This document shows, piece by piece, positions 1 through 8,268 of a stretch of 64,000 nt of DNA. This DNA comes from Halarchaeum grantii. GTDB lineage: Archaea; Halobacteriota; Halobacteria; Halobacteriales; Halobacteriaceae. The position numbers and the translations under genes were made by a program. A model generated the notes under the pieces. It saw nothing but the letters and a program-made list of their open reading frames with translations. It did not search any database and was not told the origin of the DNA. How positions within the stretch are numbered: position 1 is the stretch's first letter; every line of letters starts with the position of its first letter. The DNA is taken from assembly GCF_014647455.2 (NCBI RefSeq), contig NZ_BMPF01000002.1, positions 124,001 through 188,000 on the forward strand. The letters are read 5' to 3'.

Positions 1-489
1 CGCGAGCGACCACCAGCCGACGTCGTGCCACTCGCCGTGCTTGTACCCCATCCGCTCGAAGGTGCCCTCGCGCTCGAAGCCGAACGCCTCGTGAATCGCG
101 GCGCTCGCCGGGTTCGGGAGCGTCACGACGCCGTAGACGGTCACGTAGCCCTGGCGTTCCAAGAGCGCGAGCAGGGCCTCGTAGAGCGCGCTCCCGATCC
201 CGGAGCGGTGGGCGTCGCGCTCGACGTAGAGCGAGCTCTCGACCGACCACTGGTAGGCGACGCGCTCGCGGACCGGGCCGGCGTACGCGTAGCCGACGAC
301 GTCGCCGTCCGCCTCGGCGACGACCCACGGGTAGTCGTCGAGTTTCGAGCGGATGCGCTCGCGGAGGGCGGCGACCGACGGCGGGTCCGCGTCGAACGTG
401 ATGGCGGTCTCCTCGACGTACGGGGCGTAGATCCGCCGGACCGCGGTCGCGTCCGACGCCTCGGCGAGGCGGAGTCTCACGTCGCTCAT
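1..489 (-). CDS. GNAT N-acetyltransferase, phosphinothricin-acetyltransferase-like (C-terminus cut by window edge)
   Basis: Minus-strand gene whose ATG is at 489; 163 residues are visible and no stop is reached before base 1, so it is partial at its 3' end. It is a GNAT-fold acetyltransferase: an N-terminal stretch reading IYAPYVEETAITFD is typical of the phosphinothricin/methionine-sulfoximine acetyltransferase subgroup, and the acetyl-CoA loop RSGIGS follows the core strand SSLYVERDAH. The family moves acetyl from acetyl-CoA to the amino group of a small substrate. The real substrate is unknown; housekeeping detoxification of amino-acid analogues is the usual role. The family is secure, the substrate is not. 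Confidence 0.85.
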   Translation of the reverse strand, partial: MSDVRLRLAEASDATAVRRIYAPYVEETAITFDADPPSVAALRERIRSKLDDYPWVVAEADGDVVGYAYAGPVRERVAYQWSVESSLYVERDAHRSGIGSALYEALLALLERQGYVTVYGVVTLPNPASAAIHEAFGFEREGTFERMGYKHGEWHDVGWWSLA

Positions 490-551
490 ACCGGCGGGAG
501 GCGGGCGACGCCCAAGCGCACTTCGGTCCGTTGGTGGCCGACGAACGGGCG

Positions 552-788
552 TCAGCGCAGCGCCGCGACGCGCGGCCGGACCCGGTCGCGAGCGACGAGG
601 TACGCGACGGTGATGGCGACGAGACCGAGCACCGTCGCCCAGACGCCGATCGGGAGGCGGCCGCTCTCGGCGGCCACGAGGGCGAAGCGTTCGAGGGCGA
701 GGCCGCCGACCGAGAGGAGGAGGCTTCCGATACCGAAGACGGCGACTTCGAGCAGTTCGGGAAGCGATTCGAGGAGTGGCGTGACCAT
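552..788 (-). CDS. Small two-helix membrane protein, unknown function
   Basis: A 78-residue protein starting MVTPLLESLPEL. It has two clear hydrophobic segments, about residues 13-35 (VAVFGIGSLLLSVGGLAL) and 47-66 (GVWATVLGLVAITVAYLVA), and ends in a short basic tail (RDRVRPRVAALR), which would favour a cytoplasmic C-terminus. No enzymatic motif is visible. It stands alone between the acetyltransferase and egsA. The coding call rests on membrane-like composition and clean boundaries; I do not recognise the family. Confidence 0.6.
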   Translation of the reverse strand: MVTPLLESLPELLEVAVFGIGSLLLSVGGLALERFALVAAESGRLPIGVWATVLGLVAITVAYLVARDRVRPRVAALR

Positions 789-825
789 GCGTCCCGTCGC
801 CGCGCGGTCGTTGTGAGTCTTTCCC

Positions 826-1884
826 TCAGAGCACGCCCGTCTTCGTCGCGGCCTCGACGGCGGCCTCGCGACTCAGGCCGTCGCCGAGTATGGTGTAGCG
901 GTCGCGGATCTCGTGTGCGGTCGTGAGCGCCTCCAGCAGCTCGTCCTCGCCCACCCCGAGGTCGGCGGCGGTCGTCGGCGCGTCGAGCGACGCGAGCGCG
1001 TCCCGCACCGCCGTCCAGTCGCCGCGCTCGCCGCTGTGCAGGTACTCCGTGACGATGGCGGCGACGCCGACCTGGTGGCCGTGGAGGGCCTTCCCGGGCG
1101 CGATGCGGTCGAGCTGGTGGCTGATGAGGTGCTCGGCGCCCGACGCGGGCCGCGAGGAGCCCGCGATGCTCATCGCGACGCCGGAGGAGACGAGCGCCTT
1201 CACCACCATCCACGAGGACTCCTCGAGGCCGGGCCGGATGCTGTCCGCGCGCTCGACGAGCAGCTCCGCCGTCATCTCCGAGAGCGCGGCCGCGTACTCG
1301 CTGTACTCGACGTTCTTCAGGCGGTTCGCGAGCCGCCAGTCCTTCACGGCGGTGTAGTTCGATATGATGTCCGCACAGCCCGCCGTCGTGAGCTCCCACG
1401 GCGCCTGCGCGAGCACGCTCGTGTCCGCGATGACGGCGAGCGGCGGGTCCGCCGCGACGCTGTGGCGGGTGTCGCCCTCCGGGACGGAGCCGCGCCCGGA
1501 GACGATGCCGTCGTGGCTCGCGGCCGTCGGGACGGAGACGAACCCGAGTTCGCAGTGGTCGCTCGCCATCTTCGCGATGTCGATGGCCTTCCCGCCGCCG
1601 ACGCCGACGAGGTAGTCCGCCCCGGCGGACTCGGCGGCGTCGATGACGGTCTCGACCGCGTCGAAGCTCGCTTCGGCCACCTCGACGAGCGCGGGGTCGA
1701 CGCCCGCGTCCTCGTACTGCGCGACGATCTCGGCGGCCGCCACCTCGCGCGGCGTCGGGCTCGTGACGACGAGCGGCCGCCCGCGGAGGTGCGTGTCCGC
1801 CACCACCTCGCGGACGTCCCCGAGGACGTCGTGGCCGACGACGACGTTCCGCGGGAGCTTGATCCATGACGTCTTCGTGAACAT
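826..1884 (-). CDS. egsA: sn-glycerol-1-phosphate dehydrogenase
   Basis: A 352-residue enzyme that reduces dihydroxyacetone phosphate to sn-glycerol-1-phosphate with NAD(P)H, setting the stereochemistry of archaeal ether lipids. The family signature is complete: nucleotide-binding GVGGGKAIDIAK, the SVPTAASHDGIVS segment carrying the first zinc-ligand Asp, then ISHQLDRI and HGHQVG carrying the two zinc-ligand His residues. The reading frame is open far upstream, but homologues begin MFTKTSWIKLPRNVVVG, so the ATG at 1884 is chosen. It works in the same lipid pathway as the geranylgeranyl reductase at 62.4 kb. Confidence 0.96.
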   Translation of the reverse strand: MFTKTSWIKLPRNVVVGHDVLGDVREVVADTHLRGRPLVVTSPTPREVAAAEIVAQYEDAGVDPALVEVAEASFDAVETVIDAAESAGADYLVGVGGGKAIDIAKMASDHCELGFVSVPTAASHDGIVSGRGSVPEGDTRHSVAADPPLAVIADTSVLAQAPWELTTAGCADIISNYTAVKDWRLANRLKNVEYSEYAAALSEMTAELLVERADSIRPGLEESSWMVVKALVSSGVAMSIAGSSRPASGAEHLISHQLDRIAPGKALHGHQVGVAAIVTEYLHSGERGDWTAVRDALASLDAPTTAADLGVGEDELLEALTTAHEIRDRYTILGDGLSREAAVEAATKTGVL

Positions 1885-1955
1885 ATCGGCGTGTCGGCGT
1901 CGGGCGACAAAGCGGTTGTCCTCCGCGACGCCGACCGCGACGGCGCGGCCGAGCG

Positions 1956-2945
1956 CTAGATCGTCTCGAGGACGCCGATCACCGTCTCCTCGGCCGCGCG
2001 CTCCGGGCCCTCCGACTCGCCCGTGCGCTCGGCGTCGCGGTGGTCCGCCGCGGTCCGCGCCATCGCCTCCTCGACGGGCGTGGACTCCCAGCCGAGCGCT
2101 TCGAGCTTGTGCGTGTCGAGGAGGTGCGGTGCCGGCCGATAGAGCGGGAACGAGCCGAGCGAGAGGCCGGCCGTCGAGAGCTCGCGGTCGCTCGCGTGGA
2201 CGATGTCGACGTCGGTGTCGAGGCAGTCGGCGGCGAGTTCGACGGTGTCCTCGAGCGTGAGCGCGTTCCGGTCGCCGACGTTGTACGCCTCGCCGGGCGT
2301 CCCCTCCTCCGCGACGACGCGGAGCGCGGACGCGACGTCCTCGACGTAGACGCGCTGCCAGAGGTTCGTCCCGTCGCCCGGCACCACCACCTCGTCGTAC
2401 TCGCTCACGCGGTGGAGCCAGTAGTCGAGGCGCTCCGAGTAGTCGTGCGGGCCGTAGACGACCGTCGGACGGACGGCCATCGCGGGCGCGCCGCGCTCGG
2501 CCGCCCGGAACACCATCCGGTCGCCCTCCGCCTTCCGGTTCCCGTAGGTCTCCGGCGAATCGTCCGCCGCCTGATCGGCCGAGCACTCCCGAAGCGGCGT
2601 CACGCCCTCACGCTTCGGGACGTCGTCCACCGCGTACGACGCGCCCGAGGAGACGTAGACGTAGGCCTCGACGTCCGCGAATATCTCCGTCGCCTTCCGC
2701 ACGTCGCGGGGCTGATAGGCGACGCAGTCGATGACGACGGCCGGTTCGACCTCGCGTTTCGCCGCGAGTAGCTCGCGGTCGTTCGCGCGGTCGCCCTCGT
2801 AGTGGTGGACGTCCGGGTGGTCGCTGAACGGGTTCGCGTGCTCCCCGCGATTGAACACGGTCACCCGGTAGTCGTGCTCGAGGAGTTCCGCGACGGTGTG
2901 GCGGCCGATGAACCGCGTGCCCCCAACGACGAGTGCGCTCTGCAT
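1956..2945 (-). CDS. NAD-dependent epimerase/dehydratase family protein
   Basis: A 329-residue extended short-chain dehydrogenase. The N-terminal Rossmann motif GGTRFIGRHTV binds the dinucleotide, and the catalytic Tyr-x-x-x-Lys is present as YGNRK near residue 142, preceded by the Ser-rich strand SSGASYAV. The C-terminal half carries the substrate lobe. Relatives act on nucleotide sugars or have RNA-binding chloroplast homologues, so the substrate cannot be read from sequence. It is transcribed in the same direction as egsA, with 71 bases between them. Start MQSALVVGGTRF puts the Rossmann strand at the N-terminus as expected. Confidence 0.88.
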   Translation of the reverse strand: MQSALVVGGTRFIGRHTVAELLEHDYRVTVFNRGEHANPFSDHPDVHHYEGDRANDRELLAAKREVEPAVVIDCVAYQPRDVRKATEIFADVEAYVYVSSGASYAVDDVPKREGVTPLRECSADQAADDSPETYGNRKAEGDRMVFRAAERGAPAMAVRPTVVYGPHDYSERLDYWLHRVSEYDEVVVPGDGTNLWQRVYVEDVASALRVVAEEGTPGEAYNVGDRNALTLEDTVELAADCLDTDVDIVHASDRELSTAGLSLGSFPLYRPAPHLLDTHKLEALGWESTPVEEAMARTAADHRDAERTGESEGPERAAEETVIGVLETI

Positions 2946-2984
2946 ATCCGCTCTGATTCGCCACGCACCGAAAGAAGTAGCGGG

Positions 2985-3548
2985 TCAGCGCACCCGAAAG
3001 CGCGCGACGTACGCCGTCCGCGCCTCGCCGACGGCGACGACGCTGAACGCGTACGTACCGGGTTCGAGGTCGAGCGGCCCCGCGACGACGGTCGAGTCGT
3101 TCTGCGGCGCCGAGTGTCCCCCGCCGATCTGTAGCTCCCACGTCCGCGACTCGCCGGGCGCGAGCGTGAACCAGGGCTGTATCACCGCGTCCGGCGCGAC
3201 GCGCTCCCAGCCACCGTCGGTCTCGCGGTGGAGCGCCCAGTCGTAGGGGTTCAACCCGAGCGACGCCTCCGAGTCGTTCGTCAGCGTGAAGCGCAGCGTG
3301 CCCGGCGCGGCGACATCGGCGCGTGAGGGTGCGAGCACGACGGGCGCGTCTGCGGGCGCCGTCGCCGCACACACCGTCTCGTCCGCGGTCTCGCGGAGCG
3401 ACGGACAGCCCGAGAAGTCCGGGGGCGTCGTGGTCGTCTCGTCCGTCGTCACCTCGTCGGGCGCACTCGACGCACCCGTACAGCCGGCGAGCGAGCCCAC
3501 GACACCGAAGCCGAGCGCGGCGAGCACGCGGCGTCGCGTCTGCTTCAT
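2985..3548 (-). CDS. Secreted lipoprotein with Ig-like beta-sandwich domain
   Basis: A 187-residue protein. The N-terminus has basic residues KQTRRR, a hydrophobic stretch and a lipobox LAGC, with Cys at about residue 23; the twin-arginine-like start suggests Tat export and lipid anchoring outside the membrane. A Thr-rich linker (DETTTTPPDF) follows. The rest, from about residue 65, is beta-rich and resembles bacterial Ig-like domains: APGTLRFTLTNDSEASL, then WERVAPDAVIQPWFTLAPGES. Function unknown; probably a surface-exposed binding or structural protein. Confidence 0.8.
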   Translation of the reverse strand: MKQTRRRVLAALGFGVVGSLAGCTGASSAPDEVTTDETTTTPPDFSGCPSLRETADETVCAATAPADAPVVLAPSRADVAAPGTLRFTLTNDSEASLGLNPYDWALHRETDGGWERVAPDAVIQPWFTLAPGESRTWELQIGGGHSAPQNDSTVVAGPLDLEPGTYAFSVVAVGEARTAYVARFRVR

Positions 3549-3603
3549 ACTCCGGGAGACGCGACGCGAGAAGAAAGGGGTTCGGTGGACGAAAACGCGC
3601 GTT

Positions 3604-6600
3604 TCAGTCGGCCCGGGCGTCCGCCTCGGCCTCGCGGGCGGCGGGCGCGGGGAGCGACTTGCGCGCGTCGCTCTCCGGCCGCTCCTCGATGGCGGCCGCG
3701 TACGCGTCGGGCATCACCTTCACGAAGTCCGAGCGCGCCGCGCTCCACGTCTCGAGGAGCTCCTCGGCCCGACTGGAGTCCGTGTAGCTGCGGTGGTTCG
3801 AGACGAGCCGCCGGAGCATCGCCTCGTCCTGCTCGGTGAGTTCGGACTCGAGCGTCACCATGCCGGTGTTTGCCTTGTCCGCGAGCTCGTCCTCGGGGTC
3901 GTAGACGTACGCGACGCCCCCGCTCATCCCGGCCGCGAAGTTCCGCCCTACCTCGCCGAGCACCGCGACGACGCCGCCCGTCATGTACTCACAGCCGTGG
4001 TCGCCGACGCCCTCGACGACCGCCTTCGCGCCCGAGTTCCGGACGCCGAAGCGCTCGCCGGCGACGCCGTTCACGTAGAGCTCGCCGTCGGTCGCGCCGT
4101 AGAGCGCGACGTTCCCGATGAGCGTGTTCGCCGAGGGGTCGAAGGGCGCATCGCTCGGCGTGTTCACGACGATCTTGCCGCCGGAGAGGCCCTTCCCGAC
4201 GTAGTCGTTCGCCGCGCCCGTGATGTTCAGCGAGACGCCGGACGCGAGCCACGCGCCGAAGGACTGCCCGGCGATGCCCTCGAGGTCGAGCGACACCGTG
4301 TCGTCCGGGAGACCGTCGCCGCCGTGCGCGTTCGAGACCGCGTTCGAGAGCACGCCGCCGACCGCGCGGTCCACGTTCGTCACGTCCATCGAGAGGGAGA
4401 CGTCCTCGCCGGCCTCGATCTCGTCGCCGACCTCCTCGAGGACGTCCCAGTCGAAGTGCTCGTCGTGCTCGGTGTCCTGCTCGCGCGTCCGGTAGCGGTC
4501 GTCGTTCGGGACGGGGTCCGCGATGACGCGGTCGAGGTCGACGCTGCGGGCCTTCGGGTGGTCGACCTCGCGCTGGCCGAGCAGGTCGGTGCGCCCGACC
4601 ATCTCGTCCACGCTGGTGAAGCCGAGTTCCGCCATGATCTCGCGGAGCTCCATCGCGATGAACGTCACGAAGTTCACGACGTGCTCCGGCTGGCCGGGGA
4701 AGCGCTCGCGGAGCTTCTCCGCCTGCGTCGCGACGCCGACCGGGCAGGTGTTCGCGTGGCACTGCCGGGCCATCACACAGCCGGAGGTGACGAGGCTCGC
4801 GGTGCCGAACGCGAACTCCTCGGCGCCGAGGAGGGCGCCGACCGCGACGTCGCGGCCCGTCTTCAGGCCGCCGTCCACGCGGAGGGTGACGCGCGAGCGC
4901 AGCCCCGTCTCGCGGAGGAGCTGGTTCGCCTCCGCGAGACCGAGCTCCCACGGGAGGCCCGCGTGCTTGATGGACGTCTTCGGCGACGCGCCCGTCCCCC
5001 CGGAGTGCCCGGAGATGTGGACGCAGTCCGCCTTCGCCTTCGCGACGCCCGCCGCGATGGTGCCGATGCCCGCCTCGGAGACGAGTTTCACGTGAACGCG
5101 GGCGTCCGGGTTGCCCGAGCGCAGGTCGTAGATGAGCTGCTTCAGGTCCTCGATGGAGTAGATGTCGTGCTGGGGCGGCGGGCTGATGAGGCCGACGCCC
5201 GGCGTCGAGCACCGGACGCCCGCGATCATCTCGTTCACCTTCGAGCCGGGGAGGTGGCCGCCCTCGCCGGGCTTGGACCCCTGCGCCATCTTGATCTGGA
5301 GGTCCTCGGCCTCCGAGAGGTACTCGGAGGTGACGCCGAAGCGCCCGGAGGCGACCTGCTTGATCTTGCACTCGCGCTCGGTGTTGAAGCGCTCGGGCGG
5401 CTCGCCGCCCTCGCCGGTGTTCGCCTTCGCGCCGATGGAGTTCATCGCCTCCGCGTTGTTCTCGTGGGCCTCGGGGCTCAGGCTCCCGAGGCTCATCGCG
5501 GCCGTCGAGAAGCGCTCGACGATCTCCTCGACGGGTTCGACCTCTTCCAGAGGAACGCTCTCGCGCTCCTCGGTCTCGATGTCGATGAGGCCGCGCAGCG
5601 TCTGGAGCTGCTTCGTCTGGTCGTCGATGAGCTCGGAGAACTCGCCGAACTGCTCGTAGTCGTCCGCGCGGACGGCGGCCTGCAGGGCGTTCACCGTCTG
5701 CGGGTTCCACTGGTGGAAGCGGCCGTTCGAGGTGTTCGTGAACTCGCCCTGTCGCTCCAGGCTCGGCTCCTCCTCGCCCTCGCCGAAGCCCTGCTCGTGG
5801 CGCTCGCGGAGGTCTTCCTCGATCTCCGCGAGGCCGATGCCGCTCGTCTTGTTCGGGGTGCCCGAGAAGTACTCGTCGACGAGGTCGGTGTCGAGGCCGA
5901 CCGCCTCGAAGATCTGCGCGCCACGGTAGGACTCCACCGTGGAGATGCCCATCTTCGACATGACCTTCAGCAGGCCCTGTTCGAGGGCGTCGACGTACGT
6001 TTCGACGGCCTCCGTGTCGTCCATGCCGTCGGGGCCGGCGGTGATGTCCGTCACCGTCTCCATCGCGAGGTAGGGGTTGACCGCGCCCGCGCCGTAGCCG
6101 ACGAGCGTCGAGAGCTGGTGGACGGTGCGGGGGTCGCCGGACTCGACGACGAGGCCGGCTCGCGTGCGCAGGCCCTCCCGGACGAGGTGATGGTGGACGG
6201 CGCTCGTCGCGAGCAGGCTCGGGATGGCGAGTCGCTCGGCGCCGACCGCCCGGTCGGAGAGGACGACGATCTCCGCGCCGTCGCGGATCGCGGCCTCGAC
6301 GTCCGCCCGAACGCGCTCGACGGCGGATTCGAGGTCCGTCTCGGGGTCGTAGGTGATGTCGACCGTGACGTCCGGGACGTCCGTGTCCCGCACGCGTCCG
6401 AGGTCCTCGTCCGTGAGGACGGGCGAGTCGAGGACGACCTGCGCGGCGTGCTCGGGGGACTCGTCGAGGAGGTTGCGCTCGCGACCGAGGCGGGTCTCCA
6501 GCGAGGTGACGACGTCCTCGCGGATGTAGTCGATCGGCGGGTTCGTCACCTGCGCGAAGAGCTGTCGGAAGTAGCTGAACAGCGGCAGGTTGAACTTCGA

Positions 6601-8091
6601 GAGCACCGCGAGCGGGGTGTCGTCGCCCATCGAGCCGACGGGGTCCTTCCCGGCCTCGACCATCGGTTCGAGGACGTCGTTCAGGTCGTCCTGCGTGTAG
6701 CCGAAGGCGGCCTGTCGCGCGCGGAGCGCGTCCCCGTCACCGGACGGGAGCGGGTCGTCGGCGTGACCCTGATAGCGCGTCTGTTGCTCGTCGACCCACT
6801 CGCCGTACTTCTCGTCGGTGAGGTCGTCGAACACCTCGTCGTCCGGGATGACGCGGCCCTCCTCGGGGTCGGCGAGGAAGAGCTGGCCCGGCTGGAGGCG
6901 CCCGCGCTTCGCGACGTTCTCCGCGTCGGTCTCGATCGCGCCGGCCTCGCTGCCCATGACGAGCGTGTTGTCCGTCGTGACCTCGTAGCGACACGGGCGC
7001 AGGCCGTTGCGGTCGAGGGCGGCGCCGACGCGGTCGCCGTCGGTGCCAACGACGAGGGCGGGGCCGTCCCACGGCTCGACGAGCGAGGCGTGGTAGTCGT
7101 ACCAGTCGCGTCGCTCGTCGGCCATCGCCTCATCGCCCTGCCACGCTTCGGGGACGAGCATCCGGAGGGCGTGGGGGAGGTCGCGGCCGCCCTGCATGAG
7201 GAGTTCGAGGGCGTTGTCGACGCTCGCGGTGTCCGACTGGTCGGGGTCGGGGATGACCGGGCGGACCGTGTCGAGTTCGTCCTCGCTGAACCGCTCGCTC
7301 TCGATGTCGCCCTCGCGGGCGCGCATCCAGTTGACGTTCCCCTTGATGGTGTTGAACTCGCCGTTGTGGACGATGTTCCGGTAGGGGTGTGCGAGGTGCC
7401 ACGCGCCGAGGGTGTTCGTGGAGAAGCGCGCGTGCACGAGGACGAACGTCGAGGCGAGGCGCTCGTCCTGCAGGTCGAGGTAGTAATCCCGGACCTGATC
7501 GCCCTTCAGGAGGCCCTTGTAGACGAGGGTCTGGCGGTCGAGGGAGCAGACGTAGAAGCGCTCGTTGTCGACGGCCTTCTCGATGGCTCGTCGCCCGACG
7601 TAGAGCGCGCGGTCGAACTCCTCGTCACCGATCGGTTCCTCGGGGGTGACGAAGACCTGCGCGACGTGGGGTTCGGAGTCGAGCGCGGTCTGTCCGAGGT
7701 CGGAGTTGTCGGTCGGGACGTCGCGCCACGCGACGACATCGAGGCCGTGCTCGCCGAGGGTGTCCGCGACCGCGTCCTTGCACCCGGCACGCTCGTCGGC
7801 GTCCTGTGGGAGGAAGAGCGAGCCGACGGCGTACGTCTCGGGGAGATCGAGTTCGTCCTCGAAGAAGGATCGCGGCGTCTGCAGGAGGATGCCCGCGCCG
7901 TCGCCGGTCTTCTTCTCCGCACCGGTCGTGCCGCGGTGTTCGAGGTTCGCGAGGAGGTCGAGACCGTCGGACACGACGTCGTGGCCGCCCTGATCGTCGA
8001 GGTCCATCACGACCCCGACACCGCAGTTCGAGCGTGCCTCGGCCGGGTCCGCGAGGCGCCGGCCGCCGCTCCGTGCGTCGTACTCAGTCAT
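3604..8091 (-). CDS. gltB: Glutamate synthase, large subunit
   Basis: A 1495-residue enzyme that transfers the amide of glutamine to 2-oxoglutarate. Domains in order: class II amidotransferase beginning at Cys23 (RSNCGVGVVMD) after a short propeptide; central domain; FMN synthase domain with GTGASPKTS and HISGHSGG; a 3Fe-4S cysteine cluster in CVMARQCHANTCPVGVATQ; and the C-terminal GxGxG beta-helix (SGGVAYVYD region). The ATG at 8091 is chosen because it precedes the conserved Cys by the usual distance and sits about 27 nt from a TATA-like box; upstream in-frame sequence is not family-like. No gltD is nearby, so the electron donor may be ferredoxin. Confidence 0.97.
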   Translation of the reverse strand: MTEYDARSGGRRLADPAEARSNCGVGVVMDLDDQGGHDVVSDGLDLLANLEHRGTTGAEKKTGDGAGILLQTPRSFFEDELDLPETYAVGSLFLPQDADERAGCKDAVADTLGEHGLDVVAWRDVPTDNSDLGQTALDSEPHVAQVFVTPEEPIGDEEFDRALYVGRRAIEKAVDNERFYVCSLDRQTLVYKGLLKGDQVRDYYLDLQDERLASTFVLVHARFSTNTLGAWHLAHPYRNIVHNGEFNTIKGNVNWMRAREGDIESERFSEDELDTVRPVIPDPDQSDTASVDNALELLMQGGRDLPHALRMLVPEAWQGDEAMADERRDWYDYHASLVEPWDGPALVVGTDGDRVGAALDRNGLRPCRYEVTTDNTLVMGSEAGAIETDAENVAKRGRLQPGQLFLADPEEGRVIPDDEVFDDLTDEKYGEWVDEQQTRYQGHADDPLPSGDGDALRARQAAFGYTQDDLNDVLEPMVEAGKDPVGSMGDDTPLAVLSKFNLPLFSYFRQLFAQVTNPPIDYIREDVVTSLETRLGRERNLLDESPEHAAQVVLDSPVLTDEDLGRVRDTDVPDVTVDITYDPETDLESAVERVRADVEAAIRDGAEIVVLSDRAVGAERLAIPSLLATSAVHHHLVREGLRTRAGLVVESGDPRTVHQLSTLVGYGAGAVNPYLAMETVTDITAGPDGMDDTEAVETYVDALEQGLLKVMSKMGISTVESYRGAQIFEAVGLDTDLVDEYFSGTPNKTSGIGLAEIEEDLRERHEQGFGEGEEEPSLERQGEFTNTSNGRFHQWNPQTVNALQAAVRADDYEQFGEFSELIDDQTKQLQTLRGLIDIETEERESVPLEEVEPVEEIVERFSTAAMSLGSLSPEAHENNAEAMNSIGAKANTGEGGEPPERFNTERECKIKQVASGRFGVTSEYLSEAEDLQIKMAQGSKPGEGGHLPGSKVNEMIAGVRCSTPGVGLISPPPQHDIYSIEDLKQLIYDLRSGNPDARVHVKLVSEAGIGTIAAGVAKAKADCVHISGHSGGTGASPKTSIKHAGLPWELGLAEANQLLRETGLRSRVTLRVDGGLKTGRDVAVGALLGAEEFAFGTASLVTSGCVMARQCHANTCPVGVATQAEKLRERFPGQPEHVVNFVTFIAMELREIMAELGFTSVDEMVGRTDLLGQREVDHPKARSVDLDRVIADPVPNDDRYRTREQDTEHDEHFDWDVLEEVGDEIEAGEDVSLSMDVTNVDRAVGGVLSNAVSNAHGGDGLPDDTVSLDLEGIAGQSFGAWLASGVSLNITGAANDYVGKGLSGGKIVVNTPSDAPFDPSANTLIGNVALYGATDGELYVNGVAGERFGVRNSGAKAVVEGVGDHGCEYMTGGVVAVLGEVGRNFAAGMSGGVAYVYDPEDELADKANTGMVTLESELTEQDEAMLRRLVSNHRSYTDSSRAEELLETWSAARSDFVKVMPDAYAAAIEERPESDARKSLPAPAAREAEADARAD

Positions 8092-8116
8092 TGTGACTGG
8101 AAGACACACCTCGGTG

Positions 8117-8124
8117 CATAAAAC
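8117..8124 (-). promoter_or_regulatory. gltB TATA-like box
   Basis: The minus strand reads GTTTTATG, centred about 29 nt before the gltB ATG at 8091, consistent with a leaderless transcript. It is flanked by GGTG and CACC, which form a small inverted repeat around the box. Confidence 0.6.
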
Positions 8125-8134
8125 ACCTTCCATC

Positions 8135-8171
8135 AAAGCCTTAGGCCATATTACCACAGCCTTAGTCAATA
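8135..8171 (-). promoter_or_regulatory. Tandem 16-bp near-repeats upstream of the gltB promoter, candidate operator
   Basis: AAAGCCTTAGGCCATA (8135-8150) and ACAGCCTTAGTCAATA (8156-8171) match at 13 of 16 positions and share AGCCTTAG. They are offset by 21 bp, two helical turns, just upstream of the gltB TATA box. This geometry suits a dimeric regulator binding one face of the DNA; the regulator is not identified. Confidence 0.4.
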
Positions 8172-8268
8172 TAAGGATGTATTACTGCTGAAAACGTCTG
8201 CCCGTGCGGTGGCGCCGCTCTCAGATCTCGGCGGGGGAAACGAACGGAGAAAACGTGCGGGTTCGCCG

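Noticed and set aside
3286-8121. Very long plus-strand open frame (over 1600 codons) opposite gltB
   Set aside because: It is the antisense shadow of gltB: codon positions mirror the GC-rich third positions, composition is Arg/Val/Ala-rich, and gltB has complete motifs.
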